A stretch of 64,000 nt of DNA, taken from NCBI GenBank assembly GCA_963851085.1, contig CAWKNX010000002.1, forward strand, positions 185,388-249,387. The letters run 5' to 3'. The notes below the pieces were generated by a model. The model saw only the letters and a program-made list of their open reading frames with translations, did no database searches and was not told the origin of the DNA. Origin of the DNA: DATFVJ01 sp963851085 (GTDB lineage Bacteria > Actinomycetota > Actinomycetes > Streptosporangiales > Streptosporangiaceae). The position numbers and the translations under genes were made by a program. Positions 1 to 7,819 of this stretch are shown here, piece after piece (position 1 is the first letter of the stretch; every line of letters starts with the position of its first letter).

Positions 1-387
1 GCCCAGCCCGAGCAGGTAGTCGCGGAGAAGATCCGTGACACCGTGCGCGAGCCGCCGGGTTCTTAATCGCGGATATATCCGTGTTCGCTCGGCGGGCGGA
101 ACTGTTTCCGCCAGGGCCTCCCTGACAATAGGAACCGCGTCTCGAAGTTCGGGTACGAGTGCACGGATCTCTATGTCGTGGCGGTGCGCGAGTGCAGGTT
201 CGGATAACAGGGCCGCTTCAGCGACGGCACGCACGATCGCGCCTCCTGCCGTGTACGGTCCCCGTAGCCTGGCATGGGCGTCGACCGTGGCGATCAGCCG
301 CGGCGGAAGATCCATGGCGGAAATGAGCCGTTCCCGGTCCTCGCGCAAGCCGCCACGCACCGAGAGGTGGCGGAACGGGCTGGTCAT
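1..387 (-). CDS. N-terminal part of an unidentified protein (runs off left edge)
   Basis: An open reading frame starts at the ATG at 387, seven bases after a clear GGAGG ribosome site, and stays open for 129 codons to base 1, so the C-terminus lies outside the window. The visible part is soluble and mostly helical, with motifs such as RHLSVRGGLR near the start, LRGPYTAGGAIVR about residue 46 and RTRRLAHGVTDLLRDYLL near the edge. I recognise no catalytic motif. It could be the leading segment of a large actinobacterial regulatory or TPR-type protein, but that is an impression only. It is transcribed in the same direction as the small peptide gene about 1 kb upstream, with a LysR remnant in opposite orientation between them. 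Confidence 0.75.
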   Translation of the reverse strand, partial: MTSPFRHLSVRGGLREDRERLISAMDLPPRLIATVDAHARLRGPYTAGGAIVRAVAEAALLSEPALAHRHDIEIRALVPELRDAVPIVREALAETVPPAERTRIYPRLRTRRLAHGVTDLLRDYLLGLG

Positions 388-636
388 GAGACCTCCGTGC
401 AGTTCGTTGCCCCGTGCACTGAATTGAGCCCACGAGGTCTCGTCGCTGGCTTGGCCCAGTTCAATGCGCATCTTCAATGCGCGTCACGACTCACGTCGCT
501 CCGCTTTGCTCCTGGGTGCAGCATCGGCGAGGCGCGATCGCAGCGCACCCGTCCCGCCGGACCAACTTGCTGTCCTGGCAGGACAAGTCCGCTAAGTGAG
601 TTCTGGATCTCCTCCCCCGGCTCGGCCACTTAAGCA

Positions 637-1152
637 TTGTCCGAGGTCGAGACCTCCCGACTCGATGTCGCGTTCGTGTCGCTGCGGCGGCGACTGCCGG
701 AGGCGGTGATGGCCATCCCACGGGATACCCAACCGTTGATGTTCGTGTGCCGACCCGACCACCCGCTCGCAGGTCAGCAGCAAGTCGCGCCCAAGTCCCT
801 TGCTGCAGAGGACTTCGTAGGGCCGCCCAAGGGCTCGACCGGGTATGAGGCGGTTGACCGGGTCCTCACCGACACCGGGCACGAGCGGCGGGTCCTCTTC
901 GAGGTCAACGACGCCTTGACCATTCTGGAGTTCGTCGCAGACGGGCTCGGCGTGACTCTCGTTCACGAGTATCTGGCCACCAGCCGGGCGGATCTTCGAG
1001 CCATCCCGCTCGCCGACCCGTCCATGACATGGACTCTCGCCACCATCGTGAGCCGCGACCGAGCCACCCCCGCGGCGAGCGCCTTCATCCCCCTCCTGCC
1101 GGAAGCAGCAGCGTCCCACGGAGGACATTCGTACTTCGCTGGCCGGTGGTAG
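637..1152 (+). pseudogene. LysR-type regulator remnant (effector-binding domain only)
   Basis: The 171 residues match the C-terminal ligand-binding half of LysR regulators: SRLDVAFVSLRR, then MFVCRPDHPLAG, LTILEFVADGLGVTLV and a closing segment. The N-terminal helix-turn-helix is absent. An in-frame TAA lies just upstream (631-633), and a second reading frame shortly before it (about 600-640) still reads like the VLDLLPRL segment that should precede this part, so the gene has lost DNA and changed frame. The first half of the gene is replaced by the opposite-strand gene ending at the left edge. Probably non-functional. A very short regulatory peptide cannot be excluded but seems unlikely. Confidence 0.7.
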
Positions 1153-1389
1153 CTTGCCTGGGACGGCCGGAACTCGCCGAGCCGCGGCGGCAGGGGAACA
1201 GCCGGGTGGCGCGTGTGCCAGGCCGGCCGCGGGGCCGCTCGCCGGCCTGATATGACCCGGCGAGCGACCCAGCGGACCGCCCAACATGTTGGGCCGGCAC
1301 ATCTCGTAGACCGTCACAGCCCACGAGCCTTGGCCGCACCTACCTACCCAACCAGGGCTCACAGGATGTGTCGCCGCATCTCGGGCCTG

Positions 1390-1467
1390 CTACCTGCTGC
1401 AGTGAAGTGTGGTAGCGATTCCGGTCAGCCGCGCCGTGCCCGGCTTGCGCACGATGATCTTCTTCAT
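1390..1467 (-). CDS. Small peptide gene (25 aa), possible peptide precursor
   Basis: ATG at 1467 follows a perfect AGGAGG four bases upstream. The reading frame encodes 25 residues and stops at TAG (1390-1392). The peptide begins MKKIIVRKPGTARLT, strongly basic, and ends in a short Thr/His/Cys-containing tail with Cys at residue 23. A good promoter lies upstream (1535-1563), leaving a leader of about 60 bases. Such a layout (strong promoter, strong ribosome site, tiny basic leader-like peptide with a Thr- and Cys-containing tail) resembles precursors of modified peptides, but no maturation enzyme is visible in the window. It could also be an attenuator leader peptide or a small signalling peptide. 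Function unknown. Confidence 0.55.
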   Translation of the reverse strand: MKKIIVRKPGTARLTGIATTLHCSR

Positions 1468-1534
1468 CACGCCTCCTGAAAGGTGGCAACCACTTCGATG
1501 GCGGCGTGTCGGGTCCGCGCTCGATACAAGCTGC

Positions 1535-1563
1535 AGTATCGCAGTAGCTGTGTGTAAGGTCAA
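1535..1563 (-). promoter_or_regulatory. Promoter of the 25-aa peptide gene
   Basis: On the minus strand TTGACC (1563-1558) and GATACT (1540-1535) are separated by exactly 17 bases, a near-consensus housekeeping-sigma promoter. The surrounding 1.53-1.67 kb is visibly more A+T-rich than the rest of the region. The predicted start of transcription lies around 1528, about 60 bases before the ATG at 1467. Confidence 0.6.
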
Positions 1564-1671
1564 GAATCTATCATATTGATACGGTTTCTTATGGTTTGTC
1601 GGATTAGATCAGGGATGATGCTAGTTCACCGATTCACGGCCGACGGGGCATATCACTATTGGTTCGAAGAA

Positions 1672-2532
1672 TCACCGGCTCGCGGTTCCTTGCGGGAGTA
1701 TCTGGCGCGGGATTCCCGGTTCGCCTTTCCTGTGGCGCCACTCCCTCGGGTATCCGCACGAGACCTCCTCGAACCGCACACCGTCGTGCCACGTGGTGCG
1801 CGGGATGTGCAAGTGCCCGTACACCACCACGGTGGCGCCGTATCTGAGGTGCCAGTCAGAGGTGCGCTCGGTGCCGCACCACTGCGCGAATTCCGGGTAG
1901 CGCAAGATCCTCGTCGGCTCGCGTACGAGCGGGAAGTGGTTTACCAGCACCGTCGGCAGGCTGGTATCGCGGTCGGCGAGCCTGCGCTGTGTGATCGTGA
2001 GCCTGACCTCACACCACGCCTCCCGGCTCGGATGTGGATCCGGGTGGAGCAGCATCTCGTCCGTACACACCACACCCGCCTCGTATGCCCGCGCGAGAGC
2101 CGCTTCCTTGGTGGAGGTTCCGTCGGGCCTGAAGGTGTAGTCGTAGAGCACGAACAACGGTGCGATCGTGACCGGCCCGCCGGGGCCATCCCAGACGGGA
2201 TACGGGTCCTCCGGGGTGATGACGCCCATGCCACGGCACAGTCCCACCAAGTGCCGGTAGCGCTGCTCGCCGCGGAGCTGCAGCGGATCGTCCTTCGGGG
2301 TCCACAGCTCGTGGTTGCCCGGTACCCACACCACCTTTGCGAACCGCTGCGTGAGCGTGCGAAGCGCCCACGCGACGTCGGCGATCTGCTCACCGACATC
2401 ACCGGCCACCACCAGCCAGTCCCCGGCAGATCCCGGCCGCAGCTTCTCGGTGATCTCCCGGTTCTCCGGGAACCCGACGTGGAGGTCGCTGATGGCCAGC
2501 AGCTTCGGTGCTGTGGCGGGGGCAGCCGGCAT
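1672..2532 (-). CDS. Calcineurin-like metallophosphoesterase
   Basis: A 286-residue protein carrying all the metal-ligand blocks of the metallophosphoesterase superfamily in order: SDLH (D16, H18), AGDVGE (D45), PGNHE (N73, H74), a VNHFP block around residue 195 and YGHLH around residue 240. It should bind two metal ions and hydrolyse phosphomono- or diesters in the cytoplasm; the substrate cannot be read from sequence. No signal peptide or membrane segment. In many actinomycetes such a gene sits beside a phosphopantetheinyl transferase, but I find none here. Start ATG at 2532 is the first in frame. It stands alone, with non-coding stretches on both sides. Confidence 0.9.
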   Translation of the reverse strand: MPAAPATAPKLLAISDLHVGFPENREITEKLRPGSAGDWLVVAGDVGEQIADVAWALRTLTQRFAKVVWVPGNHELWTPKDDPLQLRGEQRYRHLVGLCRGMGVITPEDPYPVWDGPGGPVTIAPLFVLYDYTFRPDGTSTKEAALARAYEAGVVCTDEMLLHPDPHPSREAWCEVRLTITQRRLADRDTSLPTVLVNHFPLVREPTRILRYPEFAQWCGTERTSDWHLRYGATVVVYGHLHIPRTTWHDGVRFEEVSCGYPREWRHRKGEPGIPRQILPQGTASR

Positions 2533-2977
2533 AGATGCGATCGTTACACATCGACCGGCCGGTGGACATCGCGAACAACTCCGCCGCTGGAAGGACCCTG
2601 TTCGTTTCGGCCCGGCTGCGAAGCACCTGCCAAGGGCCGTAAGCCGCGTCGCGGCCAGTGATCAAGGACCTTAGCGGTTCGCGCCGCGGCAGCCGTTCAG
2701 GAAAATCCAACGTCGCGGCCGGCCGGTCAGCGGGGGCGCGGCCGCTGGCCCACCGCAGCCCATCCGCACGGCGGTTAATGATCAAGGCACGTTACGGATG
2801 CGGGATCGGGGTGGCGCATCCGCGGCGCTGTGGTTCCGGCGCCGGTGGCCGACCGGGATCGCCGTGGCGCTGCTCATCCCTTCCGCGGTATCGCTGTGCG
2901 CTGGGGTAGCCGCGCTGCTGGCGTTGCCCAGAGGCCCATCCGCCGCACGCGGCGCGTCGGGGCAAGGCCCACCCGAC
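2533..2977. other. Intergenic stretch without a supported gene
   Basis: About 445 bases between the metallophosphoesterase start and the end of the regulator. A plus-strand reading frame (from 2798) contains one hydrophobic stretch, RRRWPTGIAVALLIPSA, but it runs on into the antisense of the regulator and lacks a ribosome site, so I do not call it. Confidence 0.4.
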
Positions 2978-4653
2978 CTAGGCGCTCATCGCCGCGGGGA
3001 GCGCGGCGATATGGTCGCGCAGGCCCTGCACCTTGGCCTCGTCTCCGGATTTGGCAACGGCCGCGCACACCAGATCCCTCGCCCGGTTCAGCACGATCTC
3101 GGGGCGATGGTCGGTCGGCAGATCCTTGATCGTCTCCTCGCCTATGCGCAGTGCCTCTTCGATCTCACCGCGAACGAGCCTGAACATCGCCCGGTCGAAG
3201 TGGATCAGTGAGCGGTCGAGGCGCTCGGTCGCCGGATACGCGGCGAGCGCGTCGGCGAGCACGCGGTCCGCCCCGGCAACGCCGAGCTCGGCGAGCGCCT
3301 CACCCTCGTGAAAGAGCAGTTGCCGCTCGGTGTACCCGAACGCAGTGTCGGCCCGCTGGTCCTCGCTGAGCTGCGCGAAAGCCGTGTGGGCCCGGGCTAT
3401 CGCGCGCTGCGCGAGCTCGGTCCGTGCGGGCCGGCCGTGGCCACCTTTGGCGAGCGCACGGGCCTCGATCATCGGAGCCATGGCGCTGGCGGCGCACGGC
3501 GTCCGGCCGGCCAGATCCTGGCTGATCCGGGCCAGCCTCAGCGCCTCACGCGCGTCGCCGTAGTAGAGCGGCACGAGCCCTTCCCTCGCCACCACCCAGG
3601 CGCGCAGGGCCCGATCACCCGTTTCGTCCGCCGCGGTGCGCGCGGTGCGGAAGAACGATCTGGCGAGCCTGTGGTCGCCGACATCGATCATCGTCATTCC
3701 GGTGAGCGCCGCAAGCTGGGCGGCCAGCCGGCACAGCCGTTCCTGTGCCTCGATGGACTGGCGCTGCTCGCACATCCTGCGCACGTCACCGAGATCCAGC
3801 AGGACGTCGCAGAGGAGGCGGAGCGGTGCCATGGTCATGTACTGGCGTCCGTAACCAGCCGCGGCCTCCTCCCACTGGTCAAGCACGGTCGCCGCGACGC
3901 CGCTGCGCAGCAGTGCGCCGTCGAGATGGCGCCGGACATCGTCGACTGCGCCGAAGAAACGGCTGTCTGGCGAGACGCCGGCCCGGCGATCATCTGCAGC
4001 AGGGTTCGTCGTAACACGTCCTCATGCTCCTCGCCCATACCGCCAAAGTGATCGCGGACACCGCTGGCGGTTATTGCGGATGCGACGTCCGCGCCTTGCT
4101 TGCCATGAGCGCCGCCAGCTGAGCCGCCGCCAGGGTCGCCCTCCTCAATATGTGCCCCATCACGGGCGGGGCCCGCGCACCGGTGACTGCGACCGCAGAA
4201 ACACCGGGCGGAATAGCCCAGATCCGTCGGCTCGGCGCGGTAGACGGCGCACAGATAATGCAGATACTCCGGGCCCGGCCGCTTGTGCCCGCTCTCGTAT
4301 GCGGAGAGCAGGGTCTCACTGAAGCGCGGCGCGCTCCGGCCCTCGTGCTCGTACCAGGCCTTGACCTGCTCGACGATGTCGACGAGCGCCGTGCCGCACG
4401 CCAGGCGGTAGGCCCTGATCCAGGTCGTGCCGAAGAGCGGTTCACACTCGTCGTGAATGGCCGCCGCGATGGCGGCGGGCGCACGGCCTTCCACCAGTCC
4501 CTCGGCCCGGATCCTGCGCGCGACGATGGCTTCCTTCTGCACGTCACCACTCGCTTGGACGGCTGCCGGCGACAGGCCTGCCCTCGCGGTGTCGTGTGGC
4601 TGCGCACACGACCTCCCATGGATAGCGGTGATCGGGCTGTGCTGCCCGGACAT
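2978..4653 (-). pseudogene. Helix-turn-helix regulator with TPR-like C-terminus, frameshifted
   Basis: Two reading frames join into one protein of about 557 residues. The first (from ATG 4653, preceded by AAAGGTGG) has a Xre-like domain, including LLSAYESGHKRPGPEYLHYL and YRAEPTDLGYS, and reaches the family's EDVLRRTLLQMIAG segment. The second continues SRFFGAVDDVRRHLDGALLRSG and then a helical TPR-like region to the stop at 2978. The switch of frame lies at about 3975-3990, consistent with a single-base indel. Such proteins are pleiotropic regulators of development and secondary metabolism in actinomycetes and often lie beside a small partner gene, here the divergent gene at 5279. It is either a true pseudogene or a sequencing error; no slippery sequence suggests programmed shifting. 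Confidence 0.75.
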
Positions 4654-5278
4654 ACCGGCCACCTTTCCCCCTCAGCCTCACCCGTTCCCCGGCGTACCAA
4701 GCTTTATGCTGACGCAGCGTAACTCATCCGTTGCTCTCCGCCAACTAGAATGACAGGAAATCCGCGTGCTCACACGATCCCCCATGGATCATGGCGGATG
4801 TTCCTCACACCGGGACGAACCTTCCTGCCCTCACAGACATGGATCCTGACCGCGGACCGGCCGACTGCGTTTGACCGTACTGTATCGAGATTGCGATTCT
4901 CATTTCACATGTTGCGCTTTGCGCGGCTCAAGGCATGCGACGGATAGATGTACCTGACCTGTGGCAACTACGTCAAGTAACACATCATATGCGAAGTGTA
5001 ATACGCCGGAGATGCGGCAAAGGTCACGAGAATTCCGATCTGTTCGTATTTGTTCCAGCTCTGAGCCCGCGGAACTGCTCGTGACGAACGCCGGCGTCAT
5101 CGTGGCGGCTGGCGTCACATGGACTGGAGTGGCTGGTATGGCAGGGAGGGATACGGTGGGCAGGCAGGACAGCACGGCACATCCGGGCACGATGTCCAGG
5201 TCCGGCGCGACGGCCTGGCAGGACGACGTGGCCTCGGTTACGGACGACGGCCGGGTGCACCGTCATTGCCAGGGAGCG
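4654..5278. other. Divergent regulatory region between the regulator and its small neighbour
   Basis: About 625 bases with several A+T-richer patches (around 4680-4760 and 4870-5010) that should hold promoters for the two divergent genes. I see no confident -35/-10 pair. Reading frames here are open only because of composition and show no recognisable protein. Confidence 0.35.
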
Positions 5279-5553
5279 ATGGCTTACCTGAAGAACCTCG
5301 CGGACGAGCTGCATGCCCGAGGGCTGATGGCCCGGGTGATCCGGGCGCGCTCGGGCGTCGCATTCGTCCGGGTCGTCAATCCGGTCGCGACGGCGATGCG
5401 CGAGAACGTCACGTGTGCGCCGTCGCCCGCCGCCTGCACGATTGGTACTACTGGTGGTCGTGGGGGGAATGCATGCACTGCGTCGATGACCCGGCCGGGG
5501 CGGCCTCGAAGGTCGCTCATGTCCTGGACACCATGGTGGCGTCGGCCCGGTAG
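5279..5553 (+). pseudogene. Small regulator-partner protein, frameshifted
   Basis: The first frame reads MAYLKNLADELHARGL, then ARSGVAFVRVVNPVATAMRE and VTCAPSP; after a change of frame at about 5430 it continues DWYYWWSWGE, then VDDPAGAASKVAHVLDTMV to the stop. Together these match a common actinobacterial protein of about 90 residues encoded divergently from helix-turn-helix regulators of the kind found at 2978-4653. The aromatic WYYWWSWGE block is its hallmark. The start at 5279 is chosen from the conserved region; AGGGAG sits rather close to it, and a longer start at 5138 is possible. The frameshift parallels that in the neighbouring regulator. Confidence 0.6.
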
Positions 5554-5620
5554 TCCAGGTAGCGCTCCTCGCGCGGTCCTCCTTGGGGCCCGGTCCTCCT
5601 CGCGCTGCCGATGTGTGCGG

Positions 5621-5808
5621 GCCGATGGCGCGGGCCGGCCTGCGCGGGCCGATGGCGCGGGCCGGCCTGCGCGGGCCGATGGCGCGGGCGGCCTGCGCGG
5701 GCCGATGGCGCGGGCCGGCCTGCGCGGGCCGATGGCGCGGGCCGGCCTGCGCGGGCCGATGGCGCGGGCCGGCCTGCGCGGGCCGATGGCGCGGGCCGGC
5801 GTGCGCGG
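5621..5808. repeat. 27-bp tandem repeat, seven copies
   Basis: Seven head-to-tail copies of a 27-base unit beginning GCCGATGGCGCGGGCCGGCC and ending TGCGCGG. Copy 3 is one base short (26) and copy 7 carries a C-to-G change. The unit is nine codons long, so it reads in frame as GPMARAGLR-like repeats until the short copy breaks the frame. No unique spacers separate the copies, so it is not a CRISPR array. It lies in the gap between the frameshifted small gene and the MscS gene. Confidence 0.95.
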
Positions 5809-5942
5809 GCACGCCGCCATCGGCCAGTATGAGGGGTCAGCCCGCAGACGAGATCATCGATCGGCCGCGAGTAAGACTGAGCACTACCGAGTAAGACCGC
5901 AGCCGACCGGCCCGTCGCTTCCCCGGTATGGAAGGAACCGCG

Positions 5943-6935
5943 GTGACCCCGCTCGCGCCGGAAGTGCCCGTCGCCAATGGCACGGCTGACACCCTGTCCG
6001 CCGCGTGCGGCCCCCACCCAGGTGCCGCGTGCCGCCTCGCGTGGGATCTGTCGCAAAGTGCGAGCGTGGCCAAGTTCGTCGATGCCTACGTCGCGGGCCC
6101 ACTCAACGTCGTACTACGGATCGTCTTCGTGGTGATCCTCGCGCTGGTGACCCGCTTGCTCATCAACCGGCTCATTACCCGGCTGACCAACCGGGCCGCC
6201 GGGATGACGGCACCGAACCGGAAGCGGGCGCCAGGCACCGCGACCCAGCTGCTGTTCACCGAACGGCGCAAACAGCGCGCGTACGCGCTCGGCTCGATCC
6301 TCCGCAGCATCTCCTCCGCGGTGATCTTTGGCATCGCCGGCATCTACATTCTGGGTGACCTTGGCCTGAACCTTGCCCCGGTGCTCGCCAGTGCGGGCGT
6401 GGTCGGCGTCGCCGTCGGATTCGGCGCGCAGAGCCTGGTCAGGGACTTCTTGTCGGGAATCTTCATGCTGGTCGAGGACCAGTACGGTGTCGGCGACGTC
6501 ATCGACGCGGGCGCGGCCACCGGAACGGTGGAGACGGTGGGCCTGCGCGTCACCCGTCTGCGTGACATCAACGGCGTCGTGTGGCATGTGCGCAACGGCG
6601 CCATCGACCGGATCGGCAATGAGTCGCAGGGCTGGTCACGCGCGGTCATCGATCTTCCAGTCGAATACGACCAGGACATTCCCAGGGTCCGCGAGCTGAT
6701 GAAGGAGGCCGCGACAGCCATGTGGGCCGAGCCGCGATGGCAGCCAGTCATCGTTGAAGAGCCCGAGGTGTGGGGCGTCGAGGCGCTTTCCGGCAAGGCC
6801 GTGGTCATGCGGCTTGTCGCGAAGACCGTGCCGCTCAAGCAGTGGGAGGTGGCCAGGGAGCTTCGGGAGCGGCTGAAGACAGTACTTGACGGCAATGAGG
6901 TACGGCTGGCGGCGACCGATGGCAACGTCCCATGA
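5943..6935 (+). CDS. Small-conductance mechanosensitive channel (MscS family)
   Basis: A 330-residue membrane protein. Helices lie around residues 45-65 (VVLRIVFVVILALVTRLL) and 115-160, followed by the family's pore helix and beta-domain block: VGVAVGFGAQSLVRDFLSG, then VEDQYGVGDVID. The C-terminal alpha/beta cytoplasmic domain follows. It should open under membrane tension to release small solutes during hypo-osmotic shock. I prefer the GTG at 5943, six bases after GGAAGGA, over the ATG at 5928, which overlaps that ribosome site. The gene starts after the 27-bp repeat and is followed 43 bases later by a truncated haemoglobin gene in the same direction. Confidence 0.93.
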   Translation: MTPLAPEVPVANGTADTLSAACGPHPGAACRLAWDLSQSASVAKFVDAYVAGPLNVVLRIVFVVILALVTRLLINRLITRLTNRAAGMTAPNRKRAPGTATQLLFTERRKQRAYALGSILRSISSAVIFGIAGIYILGDLGLNLAPVLASAGVVGVAVGFGAQSLVRDFLSGIFMLVEDQYGVGDVIDAGAATGTVETVGLRVTRLRDINGVVWHVRNGAIDRIGNESQGWSRAVIDLPVEYDQDIPRVRELMKEAATAMWAEPRWQPVIVEEPEVWGVEALSGKAVVMRLVAKTVPLKQWEVARELRERLKTVLDGNEVRLAATDGNVP

Positions 6936-6978
6936 CACGGCCAGGCCCGCATGACGGCGCATACCCTTGTGACCAGCT

Positions 6979-7410
6979 ATGAATAACGCCACCGAACCCA
7001 GCTTCTTCGAGGCGGTGGGCGGCGAGGAAACCTTCCGCCGCCTGGTGAGCCGCTTCTACGAGCAAGTCGCCAATGATCCGCTGCTGCGGCCGATCTATCC
7101 AGGTGCAGACCTCGGGCCCGCCGAGAAGCACCTGCGGTTGTTCCTCATCCAGTACTGGGGCGGGCCCCATACATACAACGAGCAGCGCGGCCATCCGCGA
7201 CTGCGGATGCGCCACGCGCCGTTCCGGATCGGTGAGGCCGAACGGGACGCGTGGCTCCGCCACATGCGTACCGCCCTCGACGAACTGCAACTTGACCCGG
7301 GGCTGGACGGGCAGTTCTGGGACTACCTCGTGATGGCCGCGTACAGCCTGGTCAATACGCCCAGCGGCGCAGACGTCGGCACCAAGACGCTGCCGCTTGC
7401 CCCCTCGTAG
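6979..7410 (+). CDS. glbO: Group II truncated haemoglobin (HbO type)
   Basis: A 143-residue globin. It begins with the helix B segment FRRLVSRFYEQVANDPLLRP, then has LFLIQYWGGP, then the proximal-histidine segment LRMRHAPFRIG and the closing DYLVMAAYSLVN. Length and motif order match actinobacterial group II truncated haemoglobins, small cytosolic haem proteins tied to oxygen handling or protection from oxidative and nitrosative stress. Start ATG at 6979; no competing start. It may be co-transcribed with the upstream MscS gene. Confidence 0.93.
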   Translation: MNNATEPSFFEAVGGEETFRRLVSRFYEQVANDPLLRPIYPGADLGPAEKHLRLFLIQYWGGPHTYNEQRGHPRLRMRHAPFRIGEAERDAWLRHMRTALDELQLDPGLDGQFWDYLVMAAYSLVNTPSGADVGTKTLPLAPS

Positions 7411-7749
7411 GCGTGGCACTGCCGCGCGGCGCGATCTGCGCGACTGTGCGTCAAGTGGCCCCCCGCGGGGAAGTGGTGGTTCGCCCGGGACCGCGCGCAT
7501 GCGGCACGGCTCACCCCCCGGGTGCTCGTTCATCCGCCGCCGCACGCTCCTCTCGCAACCGCCGCTCAGCATGGGCGCGATCCCGCTTCGCCCCGGTCAT
7601 CGTCACCCACACCGCCCATCCGCGCCGGGCTTGAGCGGCCCGCCCGGCAGGCGCTTGCCGACGGGCGGTTGCCGACGGGCGGGCCGCTCGCGCTCATCGT
7701 GGAGGGCAGCGAACGCTGATTCGTCCGGCCGTATGGTGACCCACACAGA
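7411..7749. other. Intergenic stretch without a supported gene
   Basis: About 340 G+C-rich bases after the haemoglobin gene. Short frames exist in all phases but none has a ribosome site or a recognisable protein. A GC hairpin near 7455 may end transcription, but the signal is weak. Confidence 0.35.
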
Positions 7750-7778
7750 GTGACATATTCGTTACGATGAGTTATAAA
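7750..7778 (+). promoter_or_regulatory. Promoter of the hybrid sensor kinase gene
   Basis: GTGACA (7750-7755) and TATAAA (7773-7778) with a 17-base spacer match the housekeeping-sigma consensus at ten of twelve positions, in an unusually A+T-rich patch. The expected start of transcription near 7785 leaves a leader of about 35 bases to the GGAGG ribosome site and ATG at 7820. Confidence 0.65.
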
Positions 7779-7819
7779 TTGATAGGTGGGTGGCTCAATT
7801 TCTTGATCGGAGGCGTCAC

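Noticed and set aside
1279..1294. GCCCAACATGTTGGGC palindrome as a regulator site
   Set aside because: A perfect 16-base palindrome but isolated, not in a clear promoter and without a known matching regulator, so not called.
592..1362. Minus-strand open frame of about 256 codons
   Set aside because: It is the antisense of the LysR remnant, whose plus-strand translation matches a known domain; the minus frame has no recognisable motifs.
2798..3211. Plus-strand frame with one hydrophobic segment
   Set aside because: No ribosome site, runs antisense into the TPR region of the regulator, and shows no family resemblance.
5560..5830. Long open frames on both strands through the 27-bp repeat, and a possible CRISPR array
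   Set aside because: The frames are open only because the GC-rich unit is a multiple of three; no ribosome site or conserved protein. There are no unique spacers between copies, so it is not CRISPR.
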